This document shows, in pieces, positions 44,201-51,723 of a stretch of 64,000 bases of DNA. Origin of the DNA: Verrucomicrobiaceae bacterium (GTDB lineage: Bacteria; Verrucomicrobiota; Verrucomicrobiia; Verrucomicrobiales; Verrucomicrobiaceae). A program made the translations under genes and the position numbers. The notes under the pieces are model-generated. The model was not told the DNA's origin and did no database searches. It saw nothing but the letters and a program-made list of their open reading frames with translations. The DNA lies in the NCBI GenBank assembly GCA_016795365.1, contig JAEUHN010000047.1:124001-188000 (forward strand). Direction: 5' to 3'. How positions within the stretch are numbered: position 1 is the first letter of the stretch; every line of letters begins with the position of its first letter.

Positions 44201-44424
44201 CCGCCGTGACCGCTGCCCGCCTGCGTTTGCGCCCGATCTTGATGACCTCCATCGCCTTCATCGCCGGTGTGTGGCCGCTCGTCGCCAGCCATGGAGCCGG
44301 TGCCGAAATGCGCAAAGCCATGGGCATCGCCGTTTTCAGTGGCATGATCGGCGTGACCATCTTCGGCCTGCTGCTGACGCCCGTGTTTTACTACGTGCTG
44401 ATGAAGTGGGGAGCGAAGAAGTAG
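41287..44424 (+). CDS. RND efflux transporter (HAE1/AcrB type)
   Basis: 1045 residues, the expected size. Starts FSQFFITRPIFAGVLSIILV as the AcrB family does. Helix 4 has the proton-relay Asp pair in GIVVDDAIVVVENVER, and helix 10 carries Lys in GLACKNAILIVEFAK. The porter domains contain SEYPEVAPPNIVVRAMYPGA and GGFVPTQDKKYLVAFAQLPDG. It is a proton-driven exporter of hydrophobic compounds, dyes or antibiotics; the substrate cannot be predicted. Last gene of the TetR-controlled pump operon. Confidence 0.95.
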   Translation: MNFSQFFITRPIFAGVLSIILVLVGGISLNYLPVSEYPEVAPPNIVVRAMYPGANPQVIAETVSTVLEKEINGVSNSIYMYSQATGDGVMTLTVTFKIGTDLDKAQVAVQNRVNQALPRLPEEVRRIGIVTMKSSPDLTMVVHLFSPDGRYDDIYVRNYAAMNVKDQLARIPGAGNVTLFGSGDYSMRIWLNPDKVASLGMTPADIIRAIQSQNSQVAAGSIGNQPISSDVPVQLQITTKGRLVTEEEFAKIIIKTGPNGETVELKDVGRIELGASEYALRSTMNNKSAVAVPIFQQPGSNSLQLSAAVRAEMKKLKENFPAGIDYAIAYDPTVFVQQSIDAVIHTLLEAILLVVIVVIVFLQTWRASIIPLAAVPVSLIGTFAVMHALGFSINALSLFGLVLAIGIVVDDAIVVVENVERNIREGLSPLEATRVAMKEVTGPIVATALVLCAVFVPTAFISGLTGQFYKQFALTIAISTVISAFNSLTLSPALSALLLKGHHDKPDLLTRLMNFGLGWFFKPFNWFFEKLGGTYQWIVGRALRLAVVSLLLYGGLVYLGYDVFNKVPGGFVPTQDKKYLVAFAQLPDGASLERTDAVMRRMSDIIMKTPGVENAIGFPGLSINGFSNASNSGIVFVGLKPFEERTTPDLSGEAISMMLNGQFMQIQEAFVLAVMPPAVNGMGAIGGFKLQVEDRADLGVEALANATNEIIAKAYQSGVFAPMSVFTGFRPNTPQLAAEVDWVKAESLGISKQEISLALQVYLGSLYVNDFNRFGRTWQVVVQADQQYRSKAEDITKLKVRNTRGEMVPLATVLKVSPSSGPDRVMHYNSYLSAEINGNPAPGHTSGEAEAMITKIAKETLPKGMDVEWTELKFQQELAGNTAVYVFPLCVMLVFLVLAAQYESLRMPLAIVLVIPLTLLSALVGVMITTNENNIFTQIGLIVLVGLACKNAILIVEFAKVKQDEGMTPFDAAVTAARLRLRPILMTSIAFIAGVWPLVASHGAGAEMRKAMGIAVFSGMIGVTIFGLLLTPVFYYVLMKWGAKK

Positions 44425-44780
44425 AGGCCCACCTCACCTTCCTCAAACGCGGCGTGAGCAGTTCGAAGAGAACGAACTCCTCATCAGCGGACCCATGATC
44501 GCAGTTCCGTGTGATAGTCGTCGTGTCGTCTAGCACGCGAGTTCGCACGGCGATCAGTTCACACCCGCTTCCGTGAATCTTGCTGTTGACGTGCCGTGCA
44601 GCGTCTCATCGGCAGGGCGGACCAGTTGCTACTGCAGCAGGTGAACGAGCTGGCTTGCGTCGCCGAGGCCTTCTGGCGCATACGCATTTCTACGCATAGC
44701 CAGCTCCGCCTGAAACCGCCAGCATCGGCCTGCCTGGAGGAACGTCTCCCCTGCGGCATGAACCCAAACCAGACCCGATC
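44425..44780. other. intergenic region before the fibre gene
   Basis: 356 bp without a supported gene. A 62-codon plus-strand frame (44596-44784) overlaps the next start and is not credible. It holds the TACGCAT direct repeat described separately; no terminator after the RND gene is evident. Confidence 0.5.
44681..44697. promoter_or_regulatory. TACGCAT direct repeat, one-turn spacing
   Basis: TACGCAT at 44681-44687 and again at 44691-44697 (10-bp period). Repeats on one face of the helix are typical of cooperative activator sites. It lies 84 bp before the ATG of the fibre protein gene. No family consensus is recognised. Confidence 0.35.
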
Positions 44781-47700
44781 ATGAAAATTCGCCTCCCCGG
44801 AATCCATGTTCTGCTTGCCGGCCTTCTCGCCTGCATCGCGACGGCCACCCACGCCCAGGTGCCCGGTATCCTCAACTACCAGGGCCGCATCGCCGTCGGC
44901 ACCACGAACTTTGACGGCACCGGCCAGTTCAAGTTCGCACTGGTCGATGCTGCTGGCACTGCCACTTATTGGAGTAACGACGGCACCAGCACCGCCGGCA
45001 GCCAGCCAACGTCCGCCGTCTTGCTCACGGTGACGAAGGGCCTCTACTCCGTGCTGCTGGGTGACACGACACTGGCGAATATGACCGCCATTTCGGCCAG
45101 CCAGCTCAACAACAAGGCGGATGTTAGGCTGCGGGTGTGGTTCAATGACGGCATGAACGGGTTTCAACTTCTCACGCCCGACCAGCGGCTAGGTGCATCG
45201 GGTTATGCCATCGTGGCCGGCGGGGTCAACTTGCCCGCCCCTGGTCGGATCAATCAGGGAGCGGACTTTGCTCTGAACTCAGATCCCAGCCGCTCGCACA
45301 TCGCAGTGGGCAGCAATGCTGGGGGCACGGGTTCGGGCAATGAGAATACGGCGGTGGGTTATCAGTCCATGTTGAGCGCAAGCTCGGGCGGGGGAAACAC
45401 GGCGGTGGGCGCGCTTTCTCTGCAGCAAACCACGACCGGTGCTTCGAACACAGCCATCGGTGACTATGCGCTCAACAACAACATCAGCGGCAATGACAAC
45501 ACAGGAGTGGGCGTCTCCGCTTTGGAATGGAGCACGGGCAGCAACAACATCGCTGTGGGAGCCTACGCCGGAACCGCCTTCACCGCAGGCAGCAACAACA
45601 TTGACATCGGCCATCTCGGTTTGGCGGGTGACTCAGGCATCATCCGCATCGGCACCAGTGGAACCCATGCTCACACCTACCTCGCCGGCGTGATTCACGG
45701 TGATGGCTCGGGTTTGAGCGTTCCGGTCTCCAGTTTGGTCGGATCCATTGCCAGCGTGCAGATCGCCCCCGGGGCTGTGGACTCACCTCAATTGGCTTCC
45801 TATCTCACTCTGGGCGGTGTTACGACAGGCACCTTCAGCGGAAACTTGACCGGCAATGTGACCGGCAACGTCACAGGCAGCGCGGCGAGCTTCACGGGTT
45901 CTCTCGCAGGCGATGTGACAGGCACTCAGAGCGCCACATCAATCCCTGCCGCAGTCGTGACAGGCAAGGCGCTGACGGGCTTCAGTTCCACTACGGGCAC
46001 GATCACCGCAGCGGACTCCATCCTCTCTGCGATCAACAAGCTCAATGGCAATGTCGGACTCAAAGCCAACCTCGCGTCCCCCACCTTCACCGGCACCGTT
46101 ACCGCGCCCACGTTCAGTGGCAATGTGACGGGCAATGTCTCCGGCAGTGCGGGGAGCTTCACCGGCTCGCTGGCAGGTGATGTCACGGGGACGCAGGGAG
46201 CGACGGTGGTGGCGGCCGTGGGGAGCAGCACAGCGGCAGCTGTGTCGGCAGGCACGGTGCTTGCCAATGCGGCCACCAGCAACAACACGGCAGGCACCAT
46301 CGTGAGGCGCGGTGGCCTGGGCGAGTTCTCCGCAGGGGAGGTCATCGCAGATAGGCTTAGCCTGCCCTCCACAGCCTCATCCAACGCTGGTGTCATCACA
46401 CAGGGTGGCAACCGGCTGATCCACTCCTATGGTTTTGCGAATTTCTTTGCTGGAAAAGACGCCGGGAACTTTACGATGACTGGCGGGACCAATACTGCCG
46501 TGGGTAACTCCGCACTGACTGCAAATATCACCGGCTACCAAAACGTCACTCTCGGAGGCAGTGCTTTGGCTTCAAACACATATGGAGACCAGAACACCGC
46601 TTGCGGTTACAATGCGCTCCCCAATAACACAGAAGGAGATCGCAATACCGCATTGGGTTGCAACAGCTTGCTAGCCAACACATCAGGATCCGACAACACA
46701 TCAGTTGGATTTGAGTCTATGTATTACAGTCTTGCTGGGACAAATAATACCGGGTTGGGTTATCATGCTCTATTCTCTAGTTCCGACAGCAGCTTTAATA
46801 CGGCGATTGGATCTGACGCTTTGGAGTCAAATTACAAAGGTGATTTTAATAGTGCGCTCGGTTTTGAAGCATTGAACCAATCCACTACTGCCAGCCGCAA
46901 CGTGGCCATCGGCACACAAGCGCTTTTCACACAGTCTTTTACGAATGGCAGCTCCGGTGGCATAACATGGGACAGCAACAATGTGGCGGTTGGTTATCGT
47001 GCGCTTTACTCCAATCAACCCACCGCGACCTCCAACGGCATCCAAAACACTGCGTTAGGAACCTCCGCGCTTTACAGCAATACGACAGGTTTTAACAACA
47101 CCGCCGTCGGCCATCAGGCGCTGTTCACCAACACTGTCGGAAACCGCAATACTGCCACTGGCGTGCTTTCGATGGGCGCGGCCACGGCGGACGACAACAC
47201 TGCTGTCGGCTATACGGCCCTGCGGTTCAGCACGGGCGGGGCCAACACCGCAGTGGGATCAGGGGCCCTCAATAGCAACACCACGGCCGACAATTGCGTA
47301 GCTGTTGGCTATCTGGCCCTATACAGCAACACGAGCGGCCAAGATAATGTGGGGGTCGGAGGGCAAACACTCAAATTCAACCAGACAGGTCGCAACAACA
47401 CGGCCGTAGGTCGCGATACGATGCAGACCAACACGGTAGGCAATTACAATACCGTTCTGGGGTCAAATGCAGATGTGGCTGCCAACAACCTGACCAACGC
47501 CACAGCCATCGGCAACGGCGCGGTCGTTCCTACAAGCAACACGATCCAGCTTGGCAACAGCAGCATCACTTCCCTCCGGTGCCAAGTGGGCCTTACCATC
47601 GTATCCGACCGCGCCAAGAAGGAGAACTTCCTGCCGGTGGATGGTGCGGAGGTGCTACGGAAGATTCGCGCATGCGAAGTAACGAGCTGGAACTACATCG

Positions 47701-48077
47701 GCCATGATCCGAAGCAATTCCGCCACTACGGACCGATGGCGCAGGATTTTTATGCCGCCTTCGGTCAGGATGGCATCGGCAAGATCGGCACCGACACAAC
47801 GATCAACAGCGGCGACATGGCCGGGGTGATGTTCATTGCCATCAAGCAGCTCGCCAACGACAGCCTCGACCACGAGCAGCAGATCAAGCAGCGCGACGAA
47901 ACGATAGCCGCGCTGAAGAAGCAGGTCGCCGAGCTAGAGGCACGGGAAGAAGCCCGAGTGGCGAACGAGCGCGTGCGCGAGGAGCGCCTTTCCCGCCTGG
48001 AGACTCTGATGGCGGCCCTGCCAAAGCCGAGAGCGAAGACCGTGGCCCAGACAAAGGACAACCCGCCCAGAAACTGA
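44781..48077 (+). CDS. tail-fibre-like surface protein with S74 self-cleaving domain
   Basis: 1098 residues. Signal peptide (ALLACIATATHAQ-like end, GLLACIATATHAQ). Residues ~26-150 form an N-terminal domain (VPGILNYQGRIAVGT). Residues ~170-300 and ~560-935 are repeats of 'gN.TavG..al' (SNTAIGDYALNNN, NNTAVGRDTMQTN) as in head-type trimeric adhesins, joined by Gly/Thr-rich spacers (GNVTGNVTGSA, twice). The C-terminus from about residue 940 is the peptidase S74 intramolecular chaperone: SDRAKKENF gives the Ser and Lys of the self-cleavage dyad. It ends in a coiled coil. Established for phage endosialidases: the domain trimerises and cuts itself off. Here a trimeric cell-surface fibre is likely. 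Co-directional partner 12 bp downstream. Confidence 0.85.
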   Translation: MKIRLPGIHVLLAGLLACIATATHAQVPGILNYQGRIAVGTTNFDGTGQFKFALVDAAGTATYWSNDGTSTAGSQPTSAVLLTVTKGLYSVLLGDTTLANMTAISASQLNNKADVRLRVWFNDGMNGFQLLTPDQRLGASGYAIVAGGVNLPAPGRINQGADFALNSDPSRSHIAVGSNAGGTGSGNENTAVGYQSMLSASSGGGNTAVGALSLQQTTTGASNTAIGDYALNNNISGNDNTGVGVSALEWSTGSNNIAVGAYAGTAFTAGSNNIDIGHLGLAGDSGIIRIGTSGTHAHTYLAGVIHGDGSGLSVPVSSLVGSIASVQIAPGAVDSPQLASYLTLGGVTTGTFSGNLTGNVTGNVTGSAASFTGSLAGDVTGTQSATSIPAAVVTGKALTGFSSTTGTITAADSILSAINKLNGNVGLKANLASPTFTGTVTAPTFSGNVTGNVSGSAGSFTGSLAGDVTGTQGATVVAAVGSSTAAAVSAGTVLANAATSNNTAGTIVRRGGLGEFSAGEVIADRLSLPSTASSNAGVITQGGNRLIHSYGFANFFAGKDAGNFTMTGGTNTAVGNSALTANITGYQNVTLGGSALASNTYGDQNTACGYNALPNNTEGDRNTALGCNSLLANTSGSDNTSVGFESMYYSLAGTNNTGLGYHALFSSSDSSFNTAIGSDALESNYKGDFNSALGFEALNQSTTASRNVAIGTQALFTQSFTNGSSGGITWDSNNVAVGYRALYSNQPTATSNGIQNTALGTSALYSNTTGFNNTAVGHQALFTNTVGNRNTATGVLSMGAATADDNTAVGYTALRFSTGGANTAVGSGALNSNTTADNCVAVGYLALYSNTSGQDNVGVGGQTLKFNQTGRNNTAVGRDTMQTNTVGNYNTVLGSNADVAANNLTNATAIGNGAVVPTSNTIQLGNSSITSLRCQVGLTIVSDRAKKENFLPVDGAEVLRKIRACEVTSWNYIGHDPKQFRHYGPMAQDFYAAFGQDGIGKIGTDTTINSGDMAGVMFIAIKQLANDSLDHEQQIKQRDETIAALKKQVAELEAREEARVANERVREERLSRLETLMAALPKPRAKTVAQTKDNPPRN

Positions 48078-48089
48078 GGAGACACCGCC

Positions 48090-49010
48090 ATGAAGACATT
48101 TCTCCTTTTTGTCCTCTCCCTGACAGCTTTGAACATGGCCCATGCCGGGCCGCGTGGTAGCGCCAGCTACTCCGTCGCGACAGACTCCGTTGATGCGGCG
48201 GGCAGACGCACGGCAAGCGCTGCCTATTCCAACGACGCAAGCCTCGGTGGAATCGCCGGCGTCTCCACCGTCGCCGCTCCTGCGGCGACTGCGAAGCAGG
48301 GCTACATCGCGCAGATCTATGAGGTGATCGCGCTCCAACTCGCCGCGTCACCGACGACGGTAAACGAGAGCGGAACACGGCAGATCACGGGCGCACAGTT
48401 GCTCGATGACCTGACTTTGATCACTGTGCCTCCAGCCAGCATCACCTGGAGCATCCAGAGCGGGCCGCTCAGCAGCATCAGCGCAGGTGGTCTGGCCACG
48501 GCGGACACCGTTTATCAAAACACAGCCGCCGTGGTGCATGGCAGCTACCTGGGCAACAGTGGCACGCTCGGTCTTACTGTGCTTGACACCATCCCGGACA
48601 ACTTCAGCACCTACGCTGGCGATGGCATCGGCGATGACTGGCAGGTGTTCTACTTCGGCCAAAATGATTCCAATGCTGGGCCGCTGATCGATCTCGACCA
48701 TGATGGCTTGCCCAACTTGCTCGAGTTCGCCTGCAATCTGAACCCAAACACCAGCAGCGTGTTGCCGACGACCGCTGTGCGCAACGGCGCGAACTTTGAA
48801 TATGTCTATCAACGCAGCGTGGCCGCGCTGGGTGCCGGACTTCAGTTTGCCGTGCAGTGGAGCGACAGCCTCAACGCGACCGACTGGCATGTCACCGGTG
48901 TGAGCCAAACGGTTCTCAGCGACAACGGCACCGTGCAGCAGGTGAAGGCGCTCATCCCTGCGGGTAGTGCCACACGCAAGTTCGCCCGCTTGTCCGTATC
49001 CGCTCCATGA
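48090..49010 (+). CDS. exported partner protein with calcium-binding-like repeat
   Basis: 306 residues with a signal peptide (TFLLFVLSLTALNMAHA). The N-terminal part carries SASYSVATDSVDAAGRRTAS; the central part is Ig-like (ITWSIQSGPLSSISAGGLATA). Near residue 200 is DLDHDGLPNLLEFACNLNP, a TSP3/EF-hand-like calcium-binding motif that often precedes C-terminal domains in Planctomycetes and Verrucomicrobia. The C-terminal domain looks like a beta-sandwich. It starts 12 bp after the fibre gene, so both are probably one transcript and may form one surface structure. I cannot assign a function. Confidence 0.65.
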   Translation: MKTFLLFVLSLTALNMAHAGPRGSASYSVATDSVDAAGRRTASAAYSNDASLGGIAGVSTVAAPAATAKQGYIAQIYEVIALQLAASPTTVNESGTRQITGAQLLDDLTLITVPPASITWSIQSGPLSSISAGGLATADTVYQNTAAVVHGSYLGNSGTLGLTVLDTIPDNFSTYAGDGIGDDWQVFYFGQNDSNAGPLIDLDHDGLPNLLEFACNLNPNTSSVLPTTAVRNGANFEYVYQRSVAALGAGLQFAVQWSDSLNATDWHVTGVSQTVLSDNGTVQQVKALIPAGSATRKFARLSVSAP

Positions 49011-49025
49011 CGGAGCATCCGTCAT
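49007..49025 (+). terminator. hairpin overlapping the stop codon
   Basis: ATGACGGA (49007-49014) pairs with TCCGTCAT (49018-49025) around a GCA loop; the TGA stop of the exported partner is in the 5' arm. The following TCCTCCC is only weakly T-rich, so termination is likely but not certain. Confidence 0.45.
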
Positions 49026-49202
49026 TCCTCCCAATTCCAGGAGCGTCGTTACCTCCCAAGCGGCGCTTCTGGACGGGGAAGGCGAAGAAGTGGTGAGTCG
49101 AGCACGGCACCAACGAGATGCCTCGTTTGGCGGTGGCCTGGGCGACGATCGGCGTTGAGGCTTGCTTGTGATTGGTGACGATCATGGCATGTCTTCGCCT
49201 CC

Positions 49203-50099
49203 ATGAGTTCATCTCCTGCCTTTACGATTTCTGGATACTCGACAGCGCGCTACGCGACGTGGTTCTTCATTGATGAACTGGGTTTGTTACTGGATGCGGG
49301 CGATGGGTTGATCGCCGGACTGATGAGCAAGGCGGCCAAGATCAAGCACATTGCTGTCTCTCATCCTGATCGTGATCATCTCTCGGGCTTGCTGCACTTC
49401 CTGAAGCTCTTCGGCGGGCAGGGTGTGCCCACGATCTACTACCCTGAGAGCAGCGGATCGTTTCCTGCGCTTGCTGAGTTTTCCCAGCGATTCGATCCCG
49501 ATCAACCTGGACGACCGGACTGGAAACCCATCGCCTCGGGCGCGGAGGTCGTTTTGGGGTCGGGCTTAGTTTTGCGGGCGCAGGCCAATCGCCATGTGCC
49601 CTGCGAGTCTGGCCAGACGAAGAGCGTGAGCTTCAGCCTGCTGCGGAAGATTCGAAAGCTGAAACCTGAGCACAGGCATCTCACGGGGCCGGAGATCGGG
49701 GCCTTGAAGAAGTCGCTCGGTGAGGCCGCGATCACGGACGAGGTGGAGCACACCGAACTCATCTACACAGCCGACACGCCAATCGAACCGGCGAGTCGCT
49801 GGGGTCCGACCAAGATCCTCATTCACGAGTGCACCTTCCTGGATGCTGCAACCGCCGAGTCCAAGCACCAGATCGCCCGGCATTCTTACTTGGATGCAGT
49901 GCTCGACATCGCTGCGGAATTGCAGCCCCAGCATCTGATCCTCACGCATTTCTCCGCACGCTATGGCGCGGATGAAATTCGCGAGGCCATCCGTGCGGGG
50001 GCCACAAAGAGGCAATTGGGATTGCCGACTTATGCCGTGCTGCCTGGAGAGACGGTGCACAACATCCTTGGACATGTCCCGGTCTATGCGCCGGCGTGA
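49203..50099 (+). CDS. metallo-beta-lactamase-fold hydrolase
   Basis: 298 residues. The zinc-binding motif is SHPDRDHLSGL (in place of the usual HxHxDH, the first His is replaced by Ser), followed by NRHVPCESG, ADTPIE and a C-terminal HLILTHFSARY. It resembles RNase Z-like proteins, but without the canonical first His a tRNA 3'-end role is not safe. Cytoplasmic, no signal peptide. Start ATG 49203; convergent with rsmB with a 12-bp gap. No promoter was identified in 49026-49202. Confidence 0.8.
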   Translation: MSSSPAFTISGYSTARYATWFFIDELGLLLDAGDGLIAGLMSKAAKIKHIAVSHPDRDHLSGLLHFLKLFGGQGVPTIYYPESSGSFPALAEFSQRFDPDQPGRPDWKPIASGAEVVLGSGLVLRAQANRHVPCESGQTKSVSFSLLRKIRKLKPEHRHLTGPEIGALKKSLGEAAITDEVEHTELIYTADTPIEPASRWGPTKILIHECTFLDAATAESKHQIARHSYLDAVLDIAAELQPQHLILTHFSARYGADEIREAIRAGATKRQLGLPTYAVLPGETVHNILGHVPVYAPA

Positions 50100-50111
50100 A
50101 GCGAGTGGCTG

Positions 50112-51608
50112 CTAGGCCGAGGCTTCGTCGTCGCCTCCGTCCATGAAGACCACCTCGTCCTCAGGGGCAATGAAGGCGGGTTCAGGCTCGGGCGCTGGCA
50201 CTGTTACCGTCGCTGGGGGAACTGGAGCGATGAGCGCGGGTTCATCGTCTAGCGGTCCATCTTCTTCGACGGCGTCGATCGGCTGAATGACTGGCTCGAC
50301 CACAGCCGGAGTGGGCTTGGTGACGACGCGAGGAGGCAATGCCTGATCCAGGGTGAGGGCGGCAGCGAAAGCCCCATCGACGCCATCGCGATGCGGGAGT
50401 GTTTGCTTGGTTTCGATGAGGCGCAGGCTGGGTATGGCCTCCATGGCCTTGGCGATCACGCCTTCGTTCTCTTCCTTGTCGATGCTGCAGGTGCTGTAAA
50501 CGAGCACGCCGCCAGCGGCCAGGGAATGAAGGGAGCTAAGCAAGAGTTGCAGCTGGACCTCGGCCTGAACGGTGATGTCCTCGGGTTTCAAGCGCCACCG
50601 AACGTCAATGCGTCGGCGCATGACGCCACTGTTGGAGCAGGGCACATCGAGCAGGATGCGGTCATACTTCTTGTTCTCCTTGGGACCGCGTGAGTCCTTC
50701 AGCCAGTCATAGACCATCGTGGTCACGTTGTTGACGCGGAGCCGCTGCATGTTGCGGTTCATGCGTTCAAGTCGCTTGCCCGAGGTGTCCGTGGCGATGA
50801 TGCGGCCATCGTTGCGCATGAGCTGGGCGAGGAGGGCGGTCTTGCCACCTGGAGCGGCACAGGCATCCAGCACGGAGTGGCTGGGGGAAGGGGACAGAAG
50901 CTCGGCGGCCATGGCTGTGCTGGGGTCCTGCACATAGCATTCACCCGCCTCGATCGCGGCGTGGGGCACGCGTTCCACGCTGTAAAAATCGTCGCCGTGA
51001 TCATCGAGAAACTCGAACGTCGGCTTCTTCGCGACCAGGCGGTTCAGACGCACGTAGATCGGCGCGGGCTGCTGATTCCAGGCGCAGAGGTCCACGGTGC
51101 CCGATTCCCCGAACTGCTCCACCCAGCGCTGCACCAGCCACTTGGGATGGGAGTAGCGGATGTAGGTGGCCGCATTGTCGCGAGCTTCCAGGAGGGTGCC
51201 TTTCTCACGAATCGCTCGGCGAAGCACCGCATTGACCAAGCCGCCGGAGCGTCCCACGTAGGCGACGGTTTCATTGACGGCAGCGTGAGGAGCCATGTCC
51301 AAGATCAGCAGCTGGGCGAGGCCAAGACGCAGAGCATCCTGGGTTTCGCGATCAAGGAGCTTGTCGCCGGTCAGCTTGGCGGCCCACCAGTCGAGCAGGG
51401 TCTGGTGACGGATCACGGCATAGACCAGCGTCTGCAGCAGAGCGGTGTCGCGGGGCTCGTAGCCGCAGTCCTCGGCGGCTTCGTCGATGAGATTCACTGC
51501 GTATTCATCGCCACGGTGCCACTCGAAAAGCACACCGAGGGCCACCTTGCGCGGGGGGCGAGGTTTGCGGATGCGATTGGGGAACTGTCTGCGTGGGGGA
51601 AAGGGCAT
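50112..51608 (-). CDS. rsmB: RsmB/NOP-family rRNA m5C methyltransferase
   Basis: 498 residues. N-terminal NusB-like RNA-binding domain (VALGVLFEWHRGDEYAVNLI, AVNETVAYVGRSGGLVNAVL), then the Rossmann methyltransferase with the SAM motif LDACAAPGGKTALLA and the two catalytic cysteines in DVPCSNSGVMRRR and YSTCSIDKEENE. It would methylate C967 of 16S rRNA if it is RsmB proper; other NOP2-type targets are possible. The C-terminal ~85 residues are an acidic Pro/Ala-rich tail, absent from E. coli RsmB. Start at 51608 fixes the conserved N-terminus; longer frames overlap the sulfatase region. Confidence 0.88.
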   Translation of the reverse strand: MPFPPRRQFPNRIRKPRPPRKVALGVLFEWHRGDEYAVNLIDEAAEDCGYEPRDTALLQTLVYAVIRHQTLLDWWAAKLTGDKLLDRETQDALRLGLAQLLILDMAPHAAVNETVAYVGRSGGLVNAVLRRAIREKGTLLEARDNAATYIRYSHPKWLVQRWVEQFGESGTVDLCAWNQQPAPIYVRLNRLVAKKPTFEFLDDHGDDFYSVERVPHAAIEAGECYVQDPSTAMAAELLSPSPSHSVLDACAAPGGKTALLAQLMRNDGRIIATDTSGKRLERMNRNMQRLRVNNVTTMVYDWLKDSRGPKENKKYDRILLDVPCSNSGVMRRRIDVRWRLKPEDITVQAEVQLQLLLSSLHSLAAGGVLVYSTCSIDKEENEGVIAKAMEAIPSLRLIETKQTLPHRDGVDGAFAAALTLDQALPPRVVTKPTPAVVEPVIQPIDAVEEDGPLDDEPALIAPVPPATVTVPAPEPEPAFIAPEDEVVFMDGGDDEASA

Positions 51609-51723
51609 CTTTTGTCCATTCCACGGATTTCCGAGATGCCCAAGTGCAAATTGAGTGTGACGGCTTTCGGGTCTGCTAGAGGAGGTTGATAACGAGGTCC
51701 TGCTAACGTCGTTCACAGCGCCC

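Noticed and set aside
44596-44784. 62-codon plus-strand frame before the fibre gene
   Set aside because: Overlaps the fibre gene start, has no motif and no ribosome site.
45300-47560. Possible CRISPR-like or minisatellite array
   Set aside because: The regular short repeats are protein repeats of the fibre gene (NTAVG units); spacing varies with the codons and there are no unique spacers between identical repeats.
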